Shown one piece after another: positions 1 to 5,965 of a stretch of 9,470 bases of DNA. Under the pieces are notes generated by a model. The model made no database searches, was not told the DNA's origin, and saw nothing but the letters and a program-made list of their open reading frames with translations. The position numbers and the translations under genes were made by a program. Location of the stretch: positions 1 through 9,470 of the forward strand of contig URAL01000053.1 of the NCBI GenBank assembly GCA_900545805.1, given 5' to 3'. The stretch comes from an uncultured Eubacteriales bacterium. Its GTDB lineage: Bacteria; Bacillota; Clostridia; Oscillospirales; Oscillospiraceae. Numbering within the stretch: position 1 is the stretch's first letter; every line of letters starts with the position of its first letter.

Positions 1-127
1 TGAACCATGTCAGGCGGGGAACCGAGCAGCATTAAGCGGTGCTTTTCGTGTGCCGCGAGGGTGCCGGTTCTGAGCCGGCTGCCGGCGTAACGGGCATATG
101 TCAGTTTTCGAAGTTGGGTGTGCAGTC
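1..127 (+). ncRNA. ffs: Signal recognition particle RNA, long bacterial type, 3' part
   Basis: This is the 3' portion of the SRP RNA, the scaffold that binds Ffh (SRP54) and targets nascent membrane and secreted proteins. The conserved Ffh-binding helix 8 is visible from the first bases: GAACCATGTCAGG (2-14), a CGG/CCG stem (15-17 with 22-24) capped by a GGAA tetraloop (18-21), then AGCAGC (25-30) and ATTAAG. The following GTGCCGC and CGTAACG blocks resemble the helix 5/Alu-side 3' strand of the Bacillus subtilis scRNA, so this is the long Gram-positive form, not the short 4.5S form. The 5' half lies outside the window. The 3' end near 127 is estimated from similarity to the Bacillus 3' end and is uncertain by about 10 bases. 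A position immediately upstream of dnaX is common in Firmicutes. Confidence 0.93.
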
Positions 128-182
128 TTGTCAAGGGCCGCGCTATATTTATCCGCATTACATTTATCACGGGATCATGCTT

Positions 183-1892
183 ATGTATCAGGCTTTATAT
201 CGAAAGTGGCGTCCGAAGACCTTCGACGAGGTCGTCGGGCAGAAGCACATAACGGAAACGCTTAAAAATCAGATATCCACGGGCCGCACCTCACACGCGT
301 ACCTTTTCATCGGCACTCGCGGCACGGGCAAGACCACCTGCGCGAAGATCCTCGCCAAGGCGCTCAACTGCGAGCACCCGGAGAACGGCAACCCCTGCGG
401 AAAATGCCCGGCCTGCCTCGGCATTGAGGACGGCAGCGTCATGGACATTGTCGAAATCGACGCCGCATCCAACAACGGCGTGGATAACGTCCGCCAGCTG
501 CGCGAGGAGGCCGTGTTTTCCCCGGTTTCGGTCAGAAAGCGCGTGTACATCATCGATGAGGTGCACATGCTCTCGACTGCGGCGTTCAACGCCCTGCTGA
601 AAATCCTTGAGGAGCCGCCGGAGCATCTGGTGTTCATCCTCGCAACGACGGAGCTCAACAAGGTTCCGGCGACAATACTTTCGCGCTGCCAGAGGCACAG
701 CTTCAAGCGCCTCGATGCACAGCTTATAGCCGATCACCTCGAGCACGTCGCAAAGTGCGAGGGGCTTAAGCTTGAGCGCAGCGCGGCCGAGCTCATCGCG
801 GGACTTGCCGAGGGCGGCATGCGCGACGCGCTGTCGCTGCTCGACCAGTGCTCGGGCAAGAGTGATATCGACACCGACGCCGTGTACTCGGCGATGGGAC
901 TTACCGGCAACCGCCGCACGGCACAGCTTTTCGATTACGCCGTCAAGGGAAACACCGACGAGGCGCTCAGGCTGTTTGACGCGCTCTGGCGCGACGGTAA
1001 GGACCCCGCGACGCTGCTGTATGAAACGAACACGCTCCTGCGCGACTGCCTGATGCTCTCTGTCGCACCCAAGGCCGGAGCGGATCTCATATCAGGCCGC
1101 TTCAGCCGCGATATTTTAAATGTTTTCTGCAAAAAGCTTACAAGCGCCGAGCTCATAAGCCGTATAAATACGGTCTCGGACTATCTTCTGAAGCTCCGCG
1201 ACTCGAAGAGCTCAAAGCTCACGGTCGAGCTGTGCATAATAGCTTTGTGCGATGCGCGTCTTACCGAGAGCATTGACGAGCTGCGCGCGAGAGTTTCGCG
1301 CATCGAGGAGGACATGAAGCACGCGCCTATCCGTCAGGCCCCGCCCGCGGACGAGACCGGCGGCGAGGAAGATGAGGAGCTTCACTCAACGCTCGACGAG
1401 CCGCCCTTTGACCTTGACGAGCCGCCTGAGCCGCGGCCGCAATATGAGGAAGACCCCGCAGATGAGCTCGACCCGGCGGACTTTACCGAGTATCAGCCGG
1501 AGGACGATCTTCTGGACAAGGCATCGCCCGTTGACCTCAACCCCGACGCTCCGGCAAGCGCGGCCGATGCTCCTCAGGATAACGAGGCGCTGTGGACGGC
1601 GATAGTCGAAAAAGCGGAGGAGCAGCTTCCTCGCGGTGTTATCCCGATACTGACCAATTCCGCGCAGACGCGCTGCACGGTGAGCTACGATACGCTCGCG
1701 CTTGAGGTTATGCCGGGCTTTTTCTTTAACGCCGTGAACAATCAGGCAGTGCTCATGCGCCTGCGCGAGGCGGCAAACGCAATCACGGGACGCAGCCTGA
1801 AAATAACGATCACCGAGCTGATCGAGGATAACAGCAAGCCCAAAAGAGACATCGAGGAGCTGAGAAAATTCAAGGAAACTCGGTTTGTATAA
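183..1892 (+). CDS. dnaX: DNA polymerase III subunit gamma/tau (clamp-loader ATPase)
   Basis: The product (569 residues) is the ATPase core of the clamp loader, which opens the beta sliding clamp and links polymerase to helicase. It shows the family's canonical N-terminus MYQALYRKWRP, Walker A GTRGTGKT (about 44-51), a four-cysteine zinc module (C63, C72, C75, C78), Walker B VYIIDEVH (about 121-128), sensor-1 region ATTELNK and the SRC arginine finger (R168). The AAA+ and collar domains run to about residue 380. A very acidic Pro/Asp/Glu-rich linker follows (about 390-468), then a C-terminal tau-like domain of about 100 residues. The reading frame is open back to 39, but that would run through the SRP RNA. 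I chose ATG 183 because it gives the conserved start and has a weak GGGA 8 bases upstream; ATG 177 adds only Met-Leu. No A AAA AAG slippery site is seen, so a separate gamma product is not predicted. Confidence 0.95.
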   Translation: MYQALYRKWRPKTFDEVVGQKHITETLKNQISTGRTSHAYLFIGTRGTGKTTCAKILAKALNCEHPENGNPCGKCPACLGIEDGSVMDIVEIDAASNNGVDNVRQLREEAVFSPVSVRKRVYIIDEVHMLSTAAFNALLKILEEPPEHLVFILATTELNKVPATILSRCQRHSFKRLDAQLIADHLEHVAKCEGLKLERSAAELIAGLAEGGMRDALSLLDQCSGKSDIDTDAVYSAMGLTGNRRTAQLFDYAVKGNTDEALRLFDALWRDGKDPATLLYETNTLLRDCLMLSVAPKAGADLISGRFSRDILNVFCKKLTSAELISRINTVSDYLLKLRDSKSSKLTVELCIIALCDARLTESIDELRARVSRIEEDMKHAPIRQAPPADETGGEEDEELHSTLDEPPFDLDEPPEPRPQYEEDPADELDPADFTEYQPEDDLLDKASPVDLNPDAPASAADAPQDNEALWTAIVEKAEEQLPRGVIPILTNSAQTRCTVSYDTLALEVMPGFFFNAVNNQAVLMRLREAANAITGRSLKITITELIEDNSKPKRDIEELRKFKETRFV

Positions 1893-1893
1893 T
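1888..1893 (+). promoter_or_regulatory. Possible -10 element over the dnaX stop codon
   Basis: A perfect TATAAT hexamer overlaps the dnaX stop codon and is followed by AT-rich DNA before the ybaB ribosome binding site. No convincing -35 hexamer lies 16-18 bases upstream and there is no TGn extension, so this may be chance. If active it would give ybaB a promoter separate from dnaX. Confidence 0.2.
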
Positions 1894-1925
1894 ATTCAGT
1901 ATAACAATTTAGGAGGAATTATAAT

Positions 1926-2252
1926 ATGGCAAAAGGCGGATTTCGCGGCGGCATGGGCGGCGGAAATATGATGAAGCAGGCCCAGAAGATGCAGGAGGAG
2001 TTCATGAAGATGCAGAAGGAGCTTGAGAGCAGGGAGTTTACCTCCACTGTCGGCGGCGGCGCTGTCAAGGCCACTATGATCGGCACGCACGCTCTCAAGA
2101 GCATCGAGATAGACCCCTCGGCGGTCGATCCCGACGATGTTGAGATGCTTCAGGACCTGATCGTTGCCGCTGTCAACGAGGCGATCACGCAGAGCGAGAA
2201 CGCCACCAACGAGGCAATGAGCAAGCTCACCCCCATGGGCTTTCCTTTTTAA
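1926..2252 (+). CDS. ybaB: YbaB/EbfC-family nucleoid-associated protein
   Basis: This 108-residue protein belongs to the YbaB/EbfC family of small dimeric DNA-binding nucleoid proteins. Recognisable features are the Gly/Met-rich N-terminus, the long N-terminal helix KQAQKMQEEFMKMQKEL (about 17-33), the central strand region with GGGAVKATMIGTHALKSIEIDP, and the C-terminal helix DLIVAAVNEAITQSE ending in the typical MSKLTPMGFPF-like tail. Length is normal for the family. A strong AGGAGG (1911-1916) lies 9 bases before the ATG. It follows dnaX by 33 bases on the same strand, the standard dnaX-ybaB arrangement, so co-transcription is likely. recR, which often follows, is absent and a strong terminator comes directly after. 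Confidence 0.95.
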   Translation: MAKGGFRGGMGGGNMMKQAQKMQEEFMKMQKELESREFTSTVGGGAVKATMIGTHALKSIEIDPSAVDPDDVEMLQDLIVAAVNEAITQSENATNEAMSKLTPMGFPF

Positions 2253-2268
2253 TGACGAACTGACGCTG

Positions 2269-2303
2269 AAAAAGCTCCGAAGCCGGACGGCTTCGGAGCT
2301 TTT
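2269..2303. terminator. Bidirectional rho-independent terminator between convergent genes
   Basis: A perfect 12-bp stem, AGCTCCGAAGCC (2273-2284) with GGCTTCGGAGCT (2289-2300), has a GGAC loop. It is flanked by A-run 2269-2272 on the left and T-run 2301-2303 on the right, so it has a U-tract in both directions. It serves ybaB (+ strand) and the small minus-strand gene that ends at 2317. Confidence 0.93.
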
Positions 2304-2316
2304 AAGCTCTTATATA

Positions 2317-2571
2317 TCAGGTGAAGCTGGAGATCATGCTGACGGGCCAGGACAGGATATCGCCGACGAGGCGAAGCTTGCTCTGTACGAACAGACGGGT
2401 GTCTTCGTCAGTGACCTTGTCCTTGATCTTCTGAGCCACATCCTTGGGATTGATCTCAAGAAGCTTGCCAGCAACGCCGAGAATCTTGCCGGCGTCGAGG
2501 TACTTAACGGTCTCAACGAGGTTATCCTTAGCAGCCTCGTAGTCAAAATTGGCTATTGCCTTGATGCACAT
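2317..2571 (-). CDS. Small helical protein of unknown function
   Basis: I do not recognise this 84-residue protein. It begins MCIKAIANFDYEAAKDNL and continues with alternating amphipathic helices and charged stretches (VETVKYLDAGKILGVAGKLLEI, then NPKDVAQKIKDKVTDEDTR), ending in a more hydrophobic segment SWPVSMISSFT. There is no clear signal peptide or full transmembrane helix. It is very probably a real gene: a GGGAGG ribosome binding site sits about 8 bases before the ATG, two sigma-A-like promoters lie upstream on the same strand, and it ends 14 bases before a strong bidirectional terminator. Codon use looks like the neighbours. Its neighbours give no functional hint; the GH3 gene upstream on the same strand has its own promoter. 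Confidence 0.85.
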   Translation of the reverse strand: MCIKAIANFDYEAAKDNLVETVKYLDAGKILGVAGKLLEINPKDVAQKIKDKVTDEDTRLFVQSKLRLVGDILSWPVSMISSFT

Positions 2572-2614
2572 GTTGTTTTCCTCCCATATAATTCTTTGTT
2601 GTTCATATGCAGTA

Positions 2615-2644
2615 ACTATACCACATTAAGCTACAATTTGTAAA
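2615..2644 (-). promoter_or_regulatory. Proximal sigma-A promoter of the small minus-strand gene
   Basis: On the minus strand, TTTACA (2639-2644) and TATAGT (2615-2620) are separated by 18 bases, with TGG immediately before the -10 (an extended -10). The predicted start would leave a 5' leader of roughly 35-40 bases before the ATG at 2571. Confidence 0.6.
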
Positions 2645-2670
2645 CACTATATCACCATACAGCGTAAGAT

Positions 2671-2699
2671 ATTTTACCACAAAGCATCCTATATGTCAA
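2671..2699 (-). promoter_or_regulatory. Distal sigma-A promoter of the small minus-strand gene
   Basis: On the minus strand a perfect TTGACA (2694-2699) is followed after exactly 17 bases by TAAAAT (2671-2676). The -10 sits in the 14-base context TTGTGGTAAAATAT (2669-2682), nearly identical to that of the GH3 promoter. It starts just 12 bases after the GH3 stop codon and would give a leader of about 90 bases. Confidence 0.72.
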
Positions 2700-2704
2700 A
2701 AAGA

Positions 2705-2726
2705 AAAAGCTTCAAGAGCTCCTTTT
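2705..2726 (-). terminator. Weak terminator-like hairpin at the GH3 stop
   Basis: On the minus strand AAAAGGAGCT pairs imperfectly with AGCTTTT across a CTTGA loop, with a two-base GG bulge, and a T-rich run follows. It overlaps the GH3 stop codon. The stem is short and bulged, so termination may be partial and some read-through into the small gene is possible. Confidence 0.3.
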
Positions 2727-5102
2727 GTGCAAAAGTGCACGAATAAGTGCGCGACAGCCGCCCTTTTCGCGGTTTGCGGCCATCAGCAGAGCGCGAACCT
2801 GCGCTTCGGTAACGGCGCCGGTAAAGCGCGCAAGGCCGCGGTACGGCAGATTCATTGCAAACTCGGTGTTATTCGCGCCCTCGGCGCTGCCCGTCAGACG
2901 GAAAAAGCCATGCACCAGACGCAGAAGGCGGTATAAAAATCTTCCGATGCCGGGGCGGTATGCGCCCTGAACGAGGGCTGAATTAAATTCCAGCGGAGCT
3001 TTTCTATCCCACAGCCGCGGCGGCAGCTCACGTCCGAGCACTGCGGCAAAGCATTCGTCGGGAACGCTCTGCACGTCGGCAGTGCGGTACGGCGCGAACA
3101 CAGGGGCCGTATACGGATCGGGCGCACCGTCGCCGGCCTTATCGACATGCCCGCGCAGCCGGATATCGCGTGAGGACGCACCGACAAGCACCTCATATCG
3201 CCCTCCGATCGTCGCCCAGCGACTTTCAAGCGTGTTCCAGTACTGGAATGCCCGCTCCGGAAGCTCGACGAAAACGCGCTTTTCCTCATCGGGCGCAAGC
3301 GTGACCCTCGCAAAGCCGCGCAGCTCCTTTTCGGGGCAGAACACATCGCCGCACGGCGCGGAAATATAAACCTGCGCGATCTCGGCAGCTTCTGCGCTGC
3401 CGGTGTTTTTTATCGTAAAGCTAACGCCCTCGGGCCTGAGCTCAAGGCCCGAATACTCAAACGTCGTGTAGCTCAGGCCGAAGCCGAAGGGGTACTTTAC
3501 GGCCTTCTTCGCCGTGTCATAATAGCGATAGCCCACAAAGATGCCCTCGCGGTACTCGCTTGTTTTTTCCGCACCGGGGTAATATTTAAAGCAGGGTGTG
3601 TCGGAGAGACTGTGCGGCATGGTCTCGGCAAGCTTGCCCGACGGGCTTGCCTTGCCCGTTACGAGCCGCGCGATAGCTTTCGCTCCGGCCTGACCGCCGA
3701 GATAGCCGTGCAGAAGCGCTCTGCAATCGCAGTCCCAGTCCGTTTCCACGGGACTTCCGCAGGATAGGATAACGGCGATGTTGGGATTGACCGCTCTCAC
3801 CGCGCGCAGAAGCTCGATCTGATTTTCGGGTATGCGCATGTGCCGCCGGTCAACGCCCTCGGCCTCGCTGCCCTCGTCGAGCCCCAGCCACACGAGGACG
3901 ATATCGGCTCTCATGCACAGCTCGCAGGCGCGGCTTATGAGCCTCTGACTTCTGCCGCCGCGGCGCTTGAAGCCCGGCTCGAAGCCTAATACGTTCACGC
4001 CCTCGGCCCTGAGCGCGTCAAGGCCGCATTCGAGCTTCGTCGGCTCAATGTGCGAGCTGCCCGCTCCCTGATAGCGCGGCGTTCTGGCAAAGTCGCCGAT
4101 CACGGCAACGCGTGCGTTTTCCTTGAGCGGCAGGATGCCGCCCTCGTTTTTGAGCAGCACCGCGCTCTCCTCGGCAAGGCGGGCGGCAAATTCGTGGTGC
4201 TCATCCATGTCGCAGCCCGGAGCGCTTTTGAAGGCGGCCTGCGCGTCATCGACAAGACGCAGGATGCGGCCCACGCGCTCGTCGAGCAGCTTTTCGCTGA
4301 CCCTGCCGACGCGCACGGCGGCAAGTATCTGCCCGTCGGTCTCGCCGCCCGTTCCGGGCATTTCGAGGCTGTTTCCGGCGATGAGGCCGCTCACACGGTC
4401 GTTATCGCCGCCCCAGTCGGTGACGATCAGGCCGTCGTAGCCCCACTCCTGCGTAAGAATATCCCGCAAAAGATGCATATTTTCGTTGGCATACTGTCCG
4501 TTTAGCATGTTGTACGAGGTCATGAGGCACTTGACATGCCCCTCCCTGACCGCGAGCTCGAACGCCGGCAGATAAATTTCGCGCAGAGTGCGCTCATCAA
4601 CGACGGAGTCATTGGTCATGCGCAGAGTCTCCTGCGAGTTTGCCGCGAAGTGCTTGACGCAGGCGGCAACGCCCGTCAACTGTATGCCGCGGATGAGTGC
4701 GGCGGCGCATTTTCCGGCCAGCAGCGGATCCTCCGAGTAGTATTCAAAATTCCGGCCGCACAGAGGGCTGCGCTTTATGTTCACGCCCGGACCGAGGATC
4801 ACGCCGACGCGCTGCGCCCTCGCCTCCTCACCGAGGCGAACGCCCATCTGCTCAAGCAGCTCAATGTCCCAGCTGTTTGCCGCGGCCGAGGCCGTCGGGA
4901 AGCAGGTTGCGGGATAGGCCGCGTTCAGACCGAGGTGGTCGTTTTTGCCGATCTGCTTGCGCAGGCCGTGCGGCCCGTCGGTCAGCATCATCTGCGGGAT
5001 GCCAAGGCGCTCGACCGCTTTCGTGTGCCAGAAGTCCGCGCCCGAGCACAGAGAGGTCTTTTCCTCAAGTGTCATTTTCGATATGAGCTCCGTGTATTTC
5101 AT
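2712..5102 (-). CDS. Glycoside hydrolase family 3 enzyme (beta-glucosidase-like)
   Basis: This 796-residue enzyme should hydrolyse terminal non-reducing beta-linked sugars, most likely beta-glucosides, in the cytoplasm, since no signal peptide is present. The N-terminal GH3 barrel (about 1-290) carries MLTDGPHGLR (39-48), GRNFEYYSEDP (116-126), KHFAANSQE (150-158) and the nucleophile loop IVTDWGG with Asp229. The second GH3 domain (about 310-520) has AVLLKNEGGILPL and SEAEGVDRRHMRIPENQ, where Glu413 or Glu415 should be the acid/base. A fibronectin III-like domain follows (from about 570, GFGLSYTTFEYSGLELR), then a C-terminal extension of about 120 residues like that of other clostridial GH3 enzymes. 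An open frame extends upstream to 5159, but ATG 5102 is preferred: it has GAGGTG 6 bases upstream and the longer form would start inside the promoter. Exact substrate cannot be read from sequence; no transporter or regulator is adjacent. Confidence 0.93.
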   Translation of the reverse strand: MKYTELISKMTLEEKTSLCSGADFWHTKAVERLGIPQMMLTDGPHGLRKQIGKNDHLGLNAAYPATCFPTASAAANSWDIELLEQMGVRLGEEARAQRVGVILGPGVNIKRSPLCGRNFEYYSEDPLLAGKCAAALIRGIQLTGVAACVKHFAANSQETLRMTNDSVVDERTLREIYLPAFELAVREGHVKCLMTSYNMLNGQYANENMHLLRDILTQEWGYDGLIVTDWGGDNDRVSGLIAGNSLEMPGTGGETDGQILAAVRVGRVSEKLLDERVGRILRLVDDAQAAFKSAPGCDMDEHHEFAARLAEESAVLLKNEGGILPLKENARVAVIGDFARTPRYQGAGSSHIEPTKLECGLDALRAEGVNVLGFEPGFKRRGGRSQRLISRACELCMRADIVLVWLGLDEGSEAEGVDRRHMRIPENQIELLRAVRAVNPNIAVILSCGSPVETDWDCDCRALLHGYLGGQAGAKAIARLVTGKASPSGKLAETMPHSLSDTPCFKYYPGAEKTSEYREGIFVGYRYYDTAKKAVKYPFGFGLSYTTFEYSGLELRPEGVSFTIKNTGSAEAAEIAQVYISAPCGDVFCPEKELRGFARVTLAPDEEKRVFVELPERAFQYWNTLESRWATIGGRYEVLVGASSRDIRLRGHVDKAGDGAPDPYTAPVFAPYRTADVQSVPDECFAAVLGRELPPRLWDRKAPLEFNSALVQGAYRPGIGRFLYRLLRLVHGFFRLTGSAEGANNTEFAMNLPYRGLARFTGAVTEAQVRALLMAANREKGGCRALIRALLHKRSS

Positions 5103-5108
5103 GCGCTC

Positions 5109-5114
5109 CACCTC
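5109..5114 (-). promoter_or_regulatory. Ribosome binding site that fixes the GH3 start
   Basis: Minus-strand GAGGTG lies 6 bases before ATG 5102. It supports starting the protein at MKYTELISKM rather than 19 codons further upstream. Confidence 0.8.
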
Positions 5115-5131
5115 ATAATCGGTTTTCTTAT

Positions 5132-5159
5132 ATCTTACCACAATAGTGACAGTTGACAA
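5132..5159 (-). promoter_or_regulatory. Sigma-A promoter of the GH3 gene
   Basis: Minus-strand TTGTCA (5154-5159) and TAAGAT (5132-5137) are 16 bases apart, and TGG precedes the -10. The surrounding 14 bases TTGTGGTAAGATAT (5130-5143) match the distal promoter of the small gene downstream at 13 of 14 positions. The predicted leader is about 25 bases. Confidence 0.6.
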
Positions 5160-5169
5160 GGGCTCATAC

Positions 5170-5202
5170 GGCTTTCGCCTGCGAATGAATAGTGAATAAT
5201 TG
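5170..5202 (+). repeat. Inverted repeat, left copy of the island
   Basis: This 33-base sequence, with core CGCCTGCGAATGAATAGTGA, is repeated in inverted orientation at 5838-5870 with only two mismatches. A related direct copy with a 6-base expansion lies at 9184-9222. It is directly upstream of the GH3 promoter and directly abuts a TTGCG-GCAGCCCGG module. Confidence 0.9.
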
Positions 5203-5243
5203 CGGCAGCCCGGTGTCGAAGCTACCGACCAAACCGTAAAAAC
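5200..5243 (+). repeat. TTGCG...GCCCGG module, copy 1
   Basis: TTGCGGCAGCCCGG followed by a run containing TCGAAGCTACCG and AAACCGTAAAAA. Related modules occur at 9092 and 9346, where TTGCG, GCCCGGTAT and AAACC-n-GAAA are kept. It leads straight into the first GGGCG hairpin. Confidence 0.65.
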
Positions 5244-5370
5244 GGGCGGGCAATGCCCGCCCCTACGTTATAGATTTGTGTTCCGACATGGTTTTTTAGA
5301 AGCGGAATGGGCAAGATAAGTTCCCTACACGGTGCGGCGCAAAATTTTTGCACTAATATAGCACAATTAC
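5220..5370 (+). repeat. Duplicated repeat unit, copy 1
   Basis: The unit contains the hairpin GGGCGGGCAATGCCCGCCC (5244-5262), then CCTACG, TATAGATTT, TTTAGAAGCGGAATGGGCAA, TTCCCTACA and GGTGCGGCGCAAA. The same order recurs about 297 bases downstream at roughly four-fifths identity by eye. In this copy the second palindrome has decayed (GGAATGGGCAAGATAAGTTCC region, 5314-5333). Confidence 0.85.
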
Positions 5371-5420
5371 CCGTGGTGCGAATTGCCAGGGTCTTGGTCG
5401 GAACCGATTTTAACTCGTAG

Positions 5421-5439
5421 GGGCGACCATCGGTCGCCC
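5421..5439 (-). repeat. GGGCG-type hairpin, inverted third copy
   Basis: GGGCGACC (5421-5428) pairs with GGTCGCCC (5432-5439) around ATC. Read on the minus strand it is GGGCGACC-GAT-GGTCGCCC followed by CCTACG, the same layout as the two plus-strand copies but with different, still complementary, inner bases. Confidence 0.85.
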
Positions 5440-5516
5440 GCATGGTCGGAACTACGATTTAACACAAACGCATAAAAGACAGCGCTGATACATCTTTTGC
5501 CTCGGCCAGACCGGTA

Positions 5517-5663
5517 ACTGTGGAGAAAACCGTTAATAAAGGGCGAGCAATGCTCGCCCCTACGATATAGATTTCAGCTCCGGCAAAGTCTTTAGAAACG
5601 GAATGGGCAAGCCCATTCCCTACAAGGTGCGGCGCAAATTCTGCACCAAATCAGAACAATAAC
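5517..5663 (+). repeat. Duplicated repeat unit, copy 2
   Basis: Second copy of the unit, with hairpin GGGCGAGCAATGCTCGCCC (5541-5559), CCTACG, TATAGATTT, TTTAGAAACGGAATGGGCAA, TTCCCTACAAGGTGCGGCGC and AACAATAAC. Here the second palindrome is intact: GGAATGGGC (5600-5608), AA, GCCCATTCC (5611-5619). Confidence 0.85.
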
Positions 5664-5676
5664 TGCATACTAACGA

Positions 5677-5804
5677 CCCCTCAGCCGACTGCGTCGGCAG
5701 CTCCCCTTACGCAGGGGAGCCAAGGGAAGTGCGGCAAAGTCGTCAGGTGCGCTGCCTCCCCTGTGTAAGGGGAGGTGGGTCGGCGTCAGCCGACTCGGAG
5801 GGGT
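5677..5804. repeat. Large inverted repeat built of two double hairpins
   Basis: The left arm has GCCGAC-TGC-GTCGGC (5684-5698) then GCTCCCCT-TACGC-AGGGGAGC (5700-5720). The right arm mirrors it with CCTCCCCT-GTGTA-AGGGGAGG (5755-5775) then GTCGGC-GTCA-GCCGAC (5779-5794), and CCCCTC and GAGGGG close the ends. Each arm folds alone and the arms can also pair with each other. Related single arms occur at 9266-9304 and 9404-9424. Confidence 0.88.
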
Positions 5805-5837
5805 TGCCTATTTAAATCGTGCGCTCTGCGCACACAT

Positions 5838-5906
5838 CAATTATTCATTATTCATTCGCAGGCGACAGCCTGCGCCGCCGGGCTGACGCAATATGCGTAT
5901 CCGCAG
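5838..5906 (-). repeat. Inverted repeat, right copy, with extended composite module
   Basis: Bases 5838-5870 are the inverted partner of 5170-5202. On the minus strand the homology continues with GGCGGCGCAGGCTG as in the copy at 9163-9222. Bases 5878-5906 (minus strand) match 9331-9359 at 26 of 29 positions, including ATTGCGTCAGCCCGG. Confidence 0.85.
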
Positions 5907-5965
5907 CTGCCCCCGTGCGCCTCTAAAAAGGAACTTTTTTATGCGGGCGGCGTCATGATAAATAC

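Noticed and set aside
128..149. dnaX promoter TTGTCA...TATATT
   Set aside because: Hexamers look good but the spacing is only 10 bases, too short for sigma-A; dnaX may be read from the SRP RNA promoter or from an unseen one.
1129..1140. Possible programmed frameshift site (CAAAAAG) in dnaX
   Set aside because: The in-frame reading is TGC AAA AAG. The preceding base is C, not A, so re-pairing in the -1 frame is poor; there is no upstream Shine-Dalgarno stimulator and the position is inside the conserved region, not at the gamma/tau border.
1608..1616. A-run GAAAAAGC near the dnaX 3' part as a frameshift site
   Set aside because: Only five As, in the wrong phase, without a clear downstream hairpin.
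4536..5156. Long plus-strand open frame opposite the GH3 gene
   Set aside because: It is antisense to a well-conserved enzyme, has no ribosome binding site and its translation resembles no family; GC-rich codons make such frames common.
5222..5443. Minus-strand 73-codon open frame in the island
   Set aside because: It reads through two palindromic hairpins and repeat units and has no ribosome binding site.
5170..5906. CRISPR array
   Set aside because: Repeats are palindromic, of several families, in mixed orientation and without regular spacers; no cas genes are near.
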